A DNA stretch of 64,000 nucleotides from Candidatus Krumholzibacteriia bacterium (GTDB lineage: Bacteria; Krumholzibacteriota; Krumholzibacteriia; LZORAL124-64-63), in the NCBI GenBank assembly GCA_016744705.1, contig JADGDU010000008.1:62001-126000 (forward strand). Direction: 5' to 3'. Made by a program: the position numbers and the translations under genes. Below are positions 14,918-23,071 of the stretch, piece by piece (position 1 is the stretch's first letter; every line of letters begins with the position of its first letter). The notes under the pieces are model-generated. The model had not been told where the DNA came from. It saw only the letters and a list, made by a program, of their open reading frames with translations, and did not search any database.

Positions 14918-17722
14918 ATGAAAACCACCACGTTGCTCCTGGCTTTGGCAGCACTTTTCCTGGCCTTGATTCCCACGGCCGCCCATGCCGGTATGTTCTG
15001 TGAAGAGCCCAATCTGTTTGCCCTGACATTTGATCCGGGGGGCAATATGATCAACATGGGTGGTATGGAGCCCTTTTCCGCCGCCAATATGTACCTTTAT
15101 CTTTTGAATCCCGAATCCAATTGCATGAATGGTTTTGAACTGGAAATCATTGTTCCGGAAGATATCCAGGTATTGAGCACAACGTTTCCTGGAAATACTA
15201 TCAATATTGGTTCTGGGACAAACTTCATTGTTGGTTTTCAATTCCCTCATCCAGCCACAGAAAACCGTATCCTGCTCTGCACTTTGTCTGTCCTGAATAT
15301 GAACGCCGACGGAGATGTGCAGGATTTTTACATGGCTCCCGCCGAGCCGGCTTCTATTGAAGGGTCCATGGCGTTTCTCAATTGTTCTGAAATTATTGTT
15401 CCGGCCAACCCCATTTCCCTGGACTATTCTCTGCCCGTGGCCCGGATCAATGGCACCGAGCCTTTGGAATATTGTGATATCAGTAGCGGGATCGACGGGA
15501 TCACTGTGCAGGTTTCCTGTCTTGGAGATGAGGACAATCTGGCCGGCACCTCCAGCTGGGCCACCGATGGTTTCGACGTTTCTTTTGATCTGATTGATTC
15601 CGATCCCGACCCGGTGGTTTTCTTTCCTCACCCAGAATGGTATGTCCCCGAAGGCGATAACTTTGGGCAGGATATTAAGGCCTTTTTCGATCCGTATGCC
15701 ACCACCAAGGCCTGGTCTCTTTCCGTCAATTCATCCATTCCTGAAGGTTCCGAACCTCCATATTTCGTTGGAATGAGTTTCCTGCCTTCCTTTGCGGGTG
15801 ACGAGGATATTTTCATGACTCTCGTGGATGAGACCACTGGGCAGCATACTTTGCTGGAGGATCCGTACCTTTACAATTATCCCATTTATACGGACGACCT
15901 GCGCAGCTTCCAATTGGTGGTGGGCAATGAACCCATTTTGCCACCAATACCAGATCTTGATGTGGTGGTTGATGTCATCTGCAACGGTATGGCCGATTTG
16001 GATAATCATGCCTCGGCCGCCGAATTTGCCACCGATGGTTATGATGAGGGGATCGATTTTCCCGAACCGGGCCCGCCGCCAAGCCAATTCCTGGTGGCTT
16101 CTTTTACCCAATCAGCATGGCCTTTTGGTCCTCGCTTTCGGTCCATGGTGCATGGAAATTATTATCCCGAGAATGAACTTAAGACCTGGCCTTTGAGAGT
16201 TGAAACCGACCAGGTCGGTACCGTCGAAATCAATTTCACTCCCAATTTTGATGAAGCAGCGGGCATCCCTCTGCTCATCAAAGACCTGCAGACCAATCAG
16301 ATTTACAACCTCTTTCCGGAGCTGTCCTTTACTTACGAAAATACGGCCTCATCGGTGAACGATTTCCTGATCATCATGGGAAACCACGGACCGCCATCTT
16401 TGTCGCCTTCCAGTAGAGTGATTGCTTCTGGTTGGACCATGATTGGCATGCCGCTTATCCCAACTCCTGGTCACACCAGCTTGGAAGATGTCATTCTGGA
16501 TCAGATGCCAGGGCACAACTACGTCTACCGATTCCTCGGAGAAGATGGTTACGAATTGGAAGAGCCCACAGAAGATGCAGTTCATGGCCGGGGATATTGG
16601 GTGGCTGGACAGGGGCTGTTTTACTGGAGCATGGATGATGGTGAGATGGCCCTTGATCCCGTCTCCATTGATTTGTTTTCCGGTTGGAATATGGTGGGGT
16701 ATCCTCTTTGGTTCCCTGGTTCCACGGAATATATAATTGTTGAACGCCTGGACAAAACCTATACCTGGCAGGAAGCGGTGGATGAAGAGTTGGTGCTTGG
16801 TTCGGTGGTGGGCTTTAATACAAGCTCTGATGAATACGAAATAGTTGACACCCTGGAAACCTGGAACGGGTATTGGATCGGTGCCATCGAAGAAGGCGTT
16901 TCCCTTGTCTTCGATTGGGAAAACTTCATGCTTATGCCCAGCCGGATCAGCAACCCCGACCATGGAGATTATCCGCCAGAATCCATCTGGAGCACCAACG
17001 TGCGGGCTTTCGGTGCCAGTGGTCTTGCGCACCAGATTTCGTTTGGTGTGCATCCTGAAGCCAGCGCCGGTTTTGATCCCTTCTTGGATATTCCGATGCT
17101 GCCGTCAGGCCCCCAAAACAGTGGTCATATGGGAATGCTTCGCCCGGAGTGGGAGCTGCCTTTGGGAGACAAAACCTTCCGCGATCTGGTCTCTCCTGCC
17201 GACGAATCGTTGGCCTGGGATGCGGAAATTGTGATGGCAGAATCCGGCCCCGTAACTTTACAATGGGAGTGCAGAGATTGGCCTGAAAATTTAGATTTGC
17301 AGGTTTACCTGCCCCAATCAAATCGGGTGATTGTTCAGTCCATGCGCTCACAAAACAGTGTGCGTTTGCCAGCTCCCGAGGGCTCCCTGGTTGTGCAGTT
17401 CCGCACACCACATTTGTCGGCCGTGGATGATGTTCCCGCCTCAGCTTACCAGTTGGGCATTCATCCCAACCCTTTCAATCCTCAAACCACCATTTCTTTC
17501 GAGTTGGCTAATGAGGGTCACGTGGAAGTGCGGATTTATTCTCTGCGCGGCGAGATTGTTTCCGTGTTGCCCTCAGATGCCGCAGGCCCTGGCCGGCACG
17601 AAGTGACCTGGAGTGGACGGGACCGCAGCGGGCGTGAAGTTCCCAGTGGCTCCTATTTTGCCCGGCTTTATCAGGATGGAAAAGCCATGGGGTCGGTGGC
17701 TAAAATGAGTCTGATCAGATAG
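14918..17722 (+). CDS. Large secreted protein with FlgD-like C-terminal sorting domain
   Basis: The protein has 934 aa. A signal peptide ends 'PTAAHA' (about residue 24). An immunoglobulin- or cohesin-like region follows ('CMNGFELEIIVPEDIQVLSTTFPGNTINIG', about 40-170), then repeated beta modules each starting near 'VSCLGDEDNLA' or 'VICNGMADLDN', and a segment with 'SGWTMIGMPL' and 'SGWNMVGYPL' repeats. The last 85 residues hold 'LGIHPNPFNPQTTISFELANEG ... VRIYSLRGEIV ... GSYFARLYQDGKAMGSVAKMSLIR'. This is the FlgD-like/type-A C-terminal domain that targets proteins to a type IX-like secretion route in FCB bacteria. Substrate and function are unknown. GGGGGA precedes the ATG. Confidence 0.85.
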   Translation: MKTTTLLLALAALFLALIPTAAHAGMFCEEPNLFALTFDPGGNMINMGGMEPFSAANMYLYLLNPESNCMNGFELEIIVPEDIQVLSTTFPGNTINIGSGTNFIVGFQFPHPATENRILLCTLSVLNMNADGDVQDFYMAPAEPASIEGSMAFLNCSEIIVPANPISLDYSLPVARINGTEPLEYCDISSGIDGITVQVSCLGDEDNLAGTSSWATDGFDVSFDLIDSDPDPVVFFPHPEWYVPEGDNFGQDIKAFFDPYATTKAWSLSVNSSIPEGSEPPYFVGMSFLPSFAGDEDIFMTLVDETTGQHTLLEDPYLYNYPIYTDDLRSFQLVVGNEPILPPIPDLDVVVDVICNGMADLDNHASAAEFATDGYDEGIDFPEPGPPPSQFLVASFTQSAWPFGPRFRSMVHGNYYPENELKTWPLRVETDQVGTVEINFTPNFDEAAGIPLLIKDLQTNQIYNLFPELSFTYENTASSVNDFLIIMGNHGPPSLSPSSRVIASGWTMIGMPLIPTPGHTSLEDVILDQMPGHNYVYRFLGEDGYELEEPTEDAVHGRGYWVAGQGLFYWSMDDGEMALDPVSIDLFSGWNMVGYPLWFPGSTEYIIVERLDKTYTWQEAVDEELVLGSVVGFNTSSDEYEIVDTLETWNGYWIGAIEEGVSLVFDWENFMLMPSRISNPDHGDYPPESIWSTNVRAFGASGLAHQISFGVHPEASAGFDPFLDIPMLPSGPQNSGHMGMLRPEWELPLGDKTFRDLVSPADESLAWDAEIVMAESGPVTLQWECRDWPENLDLQVYLPQSNRVIVQSMRSQNSVRLPAPEGSLVVQFRTPHLSAVDDVPASAYQLGIHPNPFNPQTTISFELANEGHVEVRIYSLRGEIVSVLPSDAAGPGRHEVTWSGRDRSGREVPSGSYFARLYQDGKAMGSVAKMSLIR

Positions 17723-17726
17723 AGTC

Positions 17727-19694
17727 TCAGGGTTTTGGGGCCAGGGCTTTCAGGGCCTTGGCCGCCACTTCCCTGTTCTGCTGCAACCGCACTAAAAACG
17801 CTGCTGATTCCTGCCCCGGATTTTTGTGGAACTGGGAAATCTGCTCATCGATGACAGCCATGGCCCGGTGGTAATATTTTTCCGCAAGTTCAGGCCGCTC
17901 CAGCTGAGCTTCCAAATATCCCAAACCTAAAAGGGCCCGGTGTTGGTTCGGGTTTTCCTCCAGAAACTGCTCAAATACCTTGTGTGCTTTTTCCCATTCA
18001 TTCTGATGAACCAGCATCAAACCCCTGAGAAAATTGGCCTGTCGGAGGAAACCCGGATGTGGCTGGCAGTTCTGCACTATATCCAAATGACCTTGAGCTG
18101 AAACATAGGCACCTCTGTTGATCGCCGACTCGGCCAGAGCCAGGTGGGCTTCGAAAGTTGGCCGGTCCAAGAGGCTGAGGCGGAAATTGTTTTCGGCATC
18201 ATCCATCTGGCCAAGGGCGGTTTGGGCCAGGCCCAGATAGAGGTGACCGTGGCCTGGCCACTTCATTTGCTTCAGCCCACGGTTCAGGGTTTGGGCCGCT
18301 TCATTCATTTTTCCTTGAGTGAAGTGATGGCGGCCTGAAGCGATGTTCAGGTCGCCGCGAAATTCCTGGAGGCAGCCCACAGCCAGGATGAGGGCGATCA
18401 TCATCAGGATCACTGCTTGAACTTTTCCTGCTCCGGCGGGGCTGGCAGGTGTCTTTGTTTTTTCTTTAAGGAAATGCAAGCCCAGCAGGAAGGCAAAGAC
18501 CAGGGAGGTGGCCGGCAAATGCAGAGGAAAGCTGACCATGGAATGCACTGCTACCGTCAGCAATCCAGCCGTGAGCAGAAGGTGATCAATCTGTTGGTCC
18601 GTATTCCTGGCCTGAAATGTTTTGCGCCAAGCCAGGCTGAAAAGCACCAGCAAAACCAAAAGGTAGACTGAGCCCAAGAGTCCTGTTTCGGCAACCCATT
18701 GAAAGATTTCGTTATGGGCCCTGGTGGAAATGGGGGCACCTTCTGGTCCAATGCCCGTGCTTAATAATTGGGACCGAGCATCGGGCCACTGCACCAAATA
18801 ATTACCGGCACCGACACCAAATACAGGGTGGGATTGGAACATGACCCTGGACGCTGCCCAATCGGCCTGGCGGATGCCGCCGTGGTTGGAGGATAGAAGC
18901 TGATGCACGGGGCCGGATGAGTTGGTGGTGGTGCTGAGCATGAGCGCGAGGCCTGATCCACCCACCAGTACAACCAGGCTCAGGAGTGCCACCGGAACTC
19001 GCTTTCCCAAACCCTTTTTAACCAGAATAATACACGGGCTAACTAGTGCGATGGCTGTCAAAATGGCCATGGGCGGACCGGTGGCTCCTGAAGCGATCAG
19101 AGTGGTAAGGATGATGACCAGGGCCCCAATGATGGGAATCCGGAATTTCCATTCCTGGGTTTTTCGCAATAGAAGCAGAGCTGGCCAAAAACTCACGGCC
19201 ATAAATCCGGCCAGATAGTTCTGGTTGCCAAGGGTGCTGATTCCCGGAGGATACCCGGAGGAGGGTGGAGCCCCAGGGAGCCAGTGGGCCATCTGCAGCA
19301 ATCCATATAGGCCAGAGATGGCCGCGGCCATCGTTACAGTAGTCAGCAGTGGTTTTTGATTGGTGAGTCCGCCAGTTTGTTTGGCCGTGTGAAAGGCCAC
19401 CATTCCGAAGAAAGAAATTAAGAGGCAGGTGCGCACCACCAGAGTGGGACTGTGGGATTGTATCACTCCGGCAGCTGCCAAAGAGACCAGCCCCCCCAGG
19501 GCCAGCAAGCCTCGGTTGCCCAAAGACAGCCCAGACTGCCCCCGCCATTCGAGCCAGGCGGCCTGGCCTAACCAAAGACTGACAGCCGCTGCCAGGATCG
19601 TAAATTTTGCTGCGTCATAGGAATGATTCCCCGAATAAAAAGCGAGGGGGAGCAACCAGAGCAAATGCATGAGAATGAAGCGGTTGAATTTCAA
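17727..19694 (-). CDS. O-antigen ligase-type membrane protein fused to TPR domain
   Basis: The protein has 655 aa. About ten to twelve hydrophobic helices (residues 5-440) contain the Wzy_C/O-antigen ligase signature loop around residues 280-345 ('SRVMFQSHPVFGVGAGNYLVQWPDAR', 'STRAHNEIFQWVAETGLLGSVYL'), including the conserved His and Glu. Residues about 455-640 are tetratricopeptide repeats ('QTLNRGLKQMKWPGHGHLYLGLAQTALGQMDDAENNFRLSL', 'GLGYLEAQLERPELAEKYYHRAM'). Such proteins join glycans or polysaccharide to a lipid carrier or protein at the periplasmic face; the acceptor cannot be told. The gene stands alone, converging on the exoprotein gene with a 4-bp gap and diverging from yicC. Confidence 0.85.
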   Translation of the reverse strand: MKFNRFILMHLLWLLPLAFYSGNHSYDAAKFTILAAAVSLWLGQAAWLEWRGQSGLSLGNRGLLALGGLVSLAAAGVIQSHSPTLVVRTCLLISFFGMVAFHTAKQTGGLTNQKPLLTTVTMAAAISGLYGLLQMAHWLPGAPPSSGYPPGISTLGNQNYLAGFMAVSFWPALLLLRKTQEWKFRIPIIGALVIILTTLIASGATGPPMAILTAIALVSPCIILVKKGLGKRVPVALLSLVVLVGGSGLALMLSTTTNSSGPVHQLLSSNHGGIRQADWAASRVMFQSHPVFGVGAGNYLVQWPDARSQLLSTGIGPEGAPISTRAHNEIFQWVAETGLLGSVYLLVLLVLFSLAWRKTFQARNTDQQIDHLLLTAGLLTVAVHSMVSFPLHLPATSLVFAFLLGLHFLKEKTKTPASPAGAGKVQAVILMMIALILAVGCLQEFRGDLNIASGRHHFTQGKMNEAAQTLNRGLKQMKWPGHGHLYLGLAQTALGQMDDAENNFRLSLLDRPTFEAHLALAESAINRGAYVSAQGHLDIVQNCQPHPGFLRQANFLRGLMLVHQNEWEKAHKVFEQFLEENPNQHRALLGLGYLEAQLERPELAEKYYHRAMAVIDEQISQFHKNPGQESAAFLVRLQQNREVAAKALKALAPKP

Positions 19695-19780
19695 TGGTTT
19701 CCCTCAAAAACGTCTGGGAGATCTGTTGTGAAATATGCTCTGCATTTTGAGGCTTGTTGTCTTCTTATTCAAGAGTGCAT

Positions 19781-19824
19781 ATCATCAAAATCATTGCCCC
19801 CCGGCGGGCATCGTTTTTGATGAT
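19781..19824. promoter_or_regulatory. Inverted repeat in the divergent promoter region upstream of yicC
   Basis: ATCATCAAAA (19781-19790) and TTTTGATGAT (19815-19824) are perfect 10-bp inverted arms around a GC-rich centre (CCCCCCGGCGGG). It lies in the 228-bp gap between divergent genes. No T-run follows on either strand, so an operator or an RNA hairpin in the yicC leader is more likely than a terminator. Confidence 0.4.
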
Positions 19825-19922
19825 TTAGTGGCTGAACCCGCCCAACCCCCACAATCTCTTGCCTAACCCAACCCTCTGCCCTAAACTAGCCCAAAACAAA
19901 TCATCTTCCCCTGGAGGCATTT

Positions 19923-20804
19923 ATGCTGAGCATGACAGGTTTTGGTAACGGCGAAAAACAGATTGGTCCGATCACCGTCACGGTGGAATTGCGATCGGTG
20001 AATCATCGCTTTCTGGACGTCGGCCTGAAACTGTACGGAGCATTGGCCGTCCATGAAATGGAAATCCGCCAATTCCTGAAAGAGAACGTGGCCCGTGGGC
20101 GCGTGACGGTCTCCACCCAGCTGAATCTGGAAAAAGAGGGGGCTGTTTCAGGTCTGGACCCCGAGCGTTTGGAGCAGGGGCTGAACATGCTGAAGGACGC
20201 CTCCGCCCGCATCAAGGAACTGACGGGACAGGAGCAGAACATCACTCTGGACCATCTGCTGGCCGTGCCGGACATTCTGCGTTCTCAGGACGCGGAGCTG
20301 GATCCCGATGACATCAAAACCGCTCTCATGACGGCCCTGAAAGATGCTCACAAGGGTTTGATGCGCATGAAAGAAGAAGAAGGCCAAGCCTTGGTGGTAG
20401 AGATGAAGCAAAGGCTGGAAACACTTTCGGTGAATTTGGCTGAGGTGGAAAAACTGGCTCCTCAGGCAGCCTTGCAGGTTCAGACCAAACTGGAAGAACG
20501 TCTGGCCAAAATCCTGGAGGAACCTCTTGATCCCCAGCGCCAGGCCCAGGAAATTGCGCTGCTGGCAGACAAGGCCAACATCAATGAGGAAATTGAGCGG
20601 CTGGCTATCCACATCCAACACTTTCATGCTGCCCTTGATGGTGGCGGGCAAGTGGCCAAGCGCTTGAATTTCCTGTTGCAGGAAATGCACCGGGAAGTCA
20701 ATACCATGGGATCCAAAACCAACCTTATGGACATCACCACTGCCGTGATCACAATGAAGGACGAAGTGGAGTCCATGCGCGAACAGATCATGAACCTGGA
20801 ATAA
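19923..20804 (+). CDS. yicC: YicC family endoribonuclease
   Basis: The protein has 293 aa, the usual length. The N-terminus 'MLSMTGFGNGEKQIGPITVTVELRSVNHRFLDVGLKL' and the C-terminus 'RLNFLLQEMHREVNTMGSKTNLMDITTAVITMKDEVESMREQIMNLE' are diagnostic of YicC/YloC. E. coli YicC is a stress-linked endoribonuclease. CTGGAGG precedes the ATG. It heads the widely conserved yicC-gmk-rpoZ-coaBC run; the gap to gmk is 10 bp. Confidence 0.95.
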   Translation: MLSMTGFGNGEKQIGPITVTVELRSVNHRFLDVGLKLYGALAVHEMEIRQFLKENVARGRVTVSTQLNLEKEGAVSGLDPERLEQGLNMLKDASARIKELTGQEQNITLDHLLAVPDILRSQDAELDPDDIKTALMTALKDAHKGLMRMKEEEGQALVVEMKQRLETLSVNLAEVEKLAPQAALQVQTKLEERLAKILEEPLDPQRQAQEIALLADKANINEEIERLAIHIQHFHAALDGGGQVAKRLNFLLQEMHREVNTMGSKTNLMDITTAVITMKDEVESMREQIMNLE

Positions 20805-20814
20805 TGAGGATAAG

Positions 20815-21402
20815 ATGATAGTCCTGATCACCGGGCCATCGGGGGCCGGCAAGAGCACATTCGTAGGGGCCCTCATGGCGGATGATCCCCGCCTGGCCTT
20901 CTCCATTTCCACCACCACCCGCCCCATGCGTGAGGGTGAAGTAAACGGCCGCGAATACGACTTTGTGGATGAGGAAAAATTCCAGCAGCTGATTAGCGAA
21001 GGCGCGTTCGTGGAATGGGCCCGGGTACATAAAAATCTCTACGGCACCCGGCACAGCCGGTTGGCCGAGATGGCGGCTGTAGGGAAAATCCCTCTGCTGG
21101 ATATAGATGTCCAGGGTGGGGTGGATGTCATCGACATTTACGATGAGACCGAGCTGGTTTCGGTATTTCTTTTTCCGCCCTCATGGGATGAATTGGAAAG
21201 ACGGCTGCGCAGCCGGGCCACCGATGCAGAAGAAGTCATCACCACCCGTCTGAAAAATGCGCGCACCGAAGTGGGTTATGCAGGGCGGTATAAGTATTGG
21301 GTGGTCAACGATGATTTGGATCAGGCCGTGGTGCGGATGAAGGCCATTCTTTTGGCTGAAAGCTGCCGCAGCAACGTCCAGGGGAAGAGTCCTTTGGATT
21401 GA
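20815..21402 (+). CDS. gmk: Guanylate kinase
   Basis: This enzyme phosphorylates GMP to GDP with ATP in the cytoplasm. The protein has 195 aa. The P-loop is 'GPSGAGKS' (7-14). The GMP-binding segment 'STTTRPMREGEVNGREYDFVDEEKF', the 'GAFVEWARVHKNLYGT' region and the lid ('RLRSRATDAEEVITTRL') are all present. It sits between yicC and rpoZ, as in many bacteria. Confidence 0.97.
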   Translation: MIVLITGPSGAGKSTFVGALMADDPRLAFSISTTTRPMREGEVNGREYDFVDEEKFQQLISEGAFVEWARVHKNLYGTRHSRLAEMAAVGKIPLLDIDVQGGVDVIDIYDETELVSVFLFPPSWDELERRLRSRATDAEEVITTRLKNARTEVGYAGRYKYWVVNDDLDQAVVRMKAILLAESCRSNVQGKSPLD

Positions 21403-21571
21403 TGGCGGCGGTAAATTCAGCTTTCCTTGCGTTTTCCCTGAATTGCATTATTGTTCTTCGGTTGCCGCAACGCTGTGGATAGGTGTGCGGATATCGCGAT
21501 TTTTTCTGGCTATTGCTTGAATGTCGTGTCCAAACGCCCGTTTCACGTCCAAAATTGCAGAGGAAGTCTCC

Positions 21572-21814
21572 ATGACATATATCCCGCGCCAAAAAGTTAT
21601 TGCTCTGATTCCCAACAAGTTCAAGGCGATTAAAATTGCAGCCCTTGAGGCCCGCCGATTGAATGAACGGGCGCGCATGTTTGAAGTGACCTTACCCGGA
21701 AAGATCACCAGCTTGGCTGTTGATCGTCTGATCGATGGCAAGGTGGAATGGTTTGACCAAAAGGAACGTGCCCGGCAAATTCGCGCTGAAAGGGATTTGC
21801 AGGAAGAGGAATAG
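21572..21814 (+). CDS. rpoZ: DNA-directed RNA polymerase omega subunit
   Basis: The protein has 80 aa. The ATG at 21572 is chosen because GAGGAAG lies 5 bp upstream; the earlier ATG at 21521 has no site. The core motif 'NKFKAIKIAALEARRLNE' matches the omega helix that clamps the beta' C-terminus. The region following it ('LPGKITSLAVDRLIDGKVEWF') is also typical. Omega promotes assembly of RNA polymerase and may bind ppGpp. Its place between gmk and coaBC supports the call. A 169-bp gap separates it from gmk. Confidence 0.9.
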   Translation: MTYIPRQKVIALIPNKFKAIKIAALEARRLNERARMFEVTLPGKITSLAVDRLIDGKVEWFDQKERARQIRAERDLQEEE

Positions 21815-21817
21815 ATC

Positions 21818-23068
21818 ATGGGCTCTGTAAGAGTTCTGTTGATGGTCAGTGGTGGCATTGCTGCCTACAAAGCCTGCTTTTTAGCCCGCCTGTTAATGCA
21901 GGCGGGCTTTTCTGTGCGCGTGGCCATGACCGAGGCCTCCACCCGTTTTGTGACTCCCCTGACTTTTCAGGCCCTCACTGGCCAGCCAGTGGCCACAGAT
22001 CTTTGGGGAGAGGGTCAGAGCCAGGCCCTGGATCACATCGAATACGCCCGTTGGGCTGACATGGCCATCGTGGCCCCGGCTACGGCCAATACCATGGCCA
22101 AGGCCGCCAACGGCATCGCCGATGATATTGTATCCACCCTTTTGTTGGCGTTCCCCGGTCCGGTGCTCATGGCTCCGGCCATGAATGACAACATGTGGGC
22201 TCATGCCGCAACCCAGGCTAACCTGGAAACTCTGCACACCCGGGGCGTGGCCACTGTCGGTCCAGGTGAAGGCTGGCTGGCATGCGGTACCGTCAGCCAT
22301 GGGCGCATGAGTGAACCCGAAGATATTTTGGCGGCAGCCCAGGAGATGGCCGCTGTCCTTGAGGGTTCCGGCTCTGGAGAAAATACCCCGGCCGATGGTT
22401 TTTGGTCTGGAAAACGCATTCTCATCACAGCGGGCCCCACCCACGAACCCATCGATCCGGTGCGTTATGTGGCCAACCGTTCATCCGGTGCCATGGGATT
22501 TGCCTTGGCTGCCGCGGCCGTTCAAGCTGGCGCCAAAGTTCATTTGGTGGCAGGGCCCACCTCTCTGTTGGCGCCGCGGGGGCTGGAGCGCTTGGAAGCG
22601 GTGCAGTCCGCAGAGGACATGGCAGGTGCGGTGGCTGTAGCATTGGAAGCCGGTGCCGACTGGATTTTTATGGCGGCCGCCGTTGCCGACTACAAGCCGT
22701 CCCAACTGGCTGCAGGGAAAATAAAGAAAGAGGCTCTGGGGCCCCAGTGGTCCCTGGAAATGACGCCCAATCCTGATATTCTGGCCCAGGTTGTCCCTAA
22801 ACATCGTAGCCAGGATTTAAAAATTGTTGGCTTCGCCCTGGAAACTGATGATATGATGCAGCGGGCGGCGGCCAAACGCCGGGCCAAAAATATGGACTAT
22901 ATTGTGGCTAACAATCCTACCGCGGAGGGCGCTGGGTTTGGGGTGGTCAACCACCAGGTCACACTCATGGGAGAAGCCGGGGTTATCTGGCACAGTGAAT
23001 CTGTTCCCAAGGGCCAGTTGGCTTCTGATATCCTGAAGCAGTTGGCTGATACCGAAAAAGAAATTTAA
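21818..23068 (+). CDS. coaBC: Bifunctional phosphopantothenoylcysteine decarboxylase / phosphopantothenate-cysteine ligase
   Basis: This enzyme makes 4'-phosphopantetheine from 4'-phosphopantothenate and cysteine in coenzyme A synthesis. The protein has 416 aa. The flavoprotein CoaC half (1-190) has 'MVSGGIAAYKA', the catalytic His in 'DHIEYARWADMAIVAPATANTMAK', the 'PAMNDNMW' motif and the reactive Cys in 'GWLACGTVSHGRM'. The CoaB half (about 200-416) has 'ITAGPTHEPIDPVRYVANRSSGAMG' and the lysine stretch 'AAGKIKKE'. It starts 3 bp after rpoZ. A terminator-like hairpin lies 65 bp inside the reading frame. Confidence 0.96.
   Translation: MGSVRVLLMVSGGIAAYKACFLARLLMQAGFSVRVAMTEASTRFVTPLTFQALTGQPVATDLWGEGQSQALDHIEYARWADMAIVAPATANTMAKAANGIADDIVSTLLLAFPGPVLMAPAMNDNMWAHAATQANLETLHTRGVATVGPGEGWLACGTVSHGRMSEPEDILAAAQEMAAVLEGSGSGENTPADGFWSGKRILITAGPTHEPIDPVRYVANRSSGAMGFALAAAAVQAGAKVHLVAGPTSLLAPRGLERLEAVQSAEDMAGAVAVALEAGADWIFMAAAVADYKPSQLAAGKIKKEALGPQWSLEMTPNPDILAQVVPKHRSQDLKIVGFALETDDMMQRAAAKRRAKNMDYIVANNPTAEGAGFGVVNHQVTLMGEAGVIWHSESVPKGQLASDILKQLADTEKEI
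21883..21911 (+). terminator. Terminator-like hairpin inside the start of coaBC
   Basis: A perfect 10-bp stem AGCCCGCCTG/CAGGCGGGCT with the 6-nt loop TTAATG is followed by TTTT and preceded by TTTTT. It lies within codons 22-31 of coaBC. It has the shape of an intrinsic terminator but only a four-base T-tract, so it may cause attenuation or simply be a chance of coding. Confidence 0.45.
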
Positions 23069-23071
23069 ATC

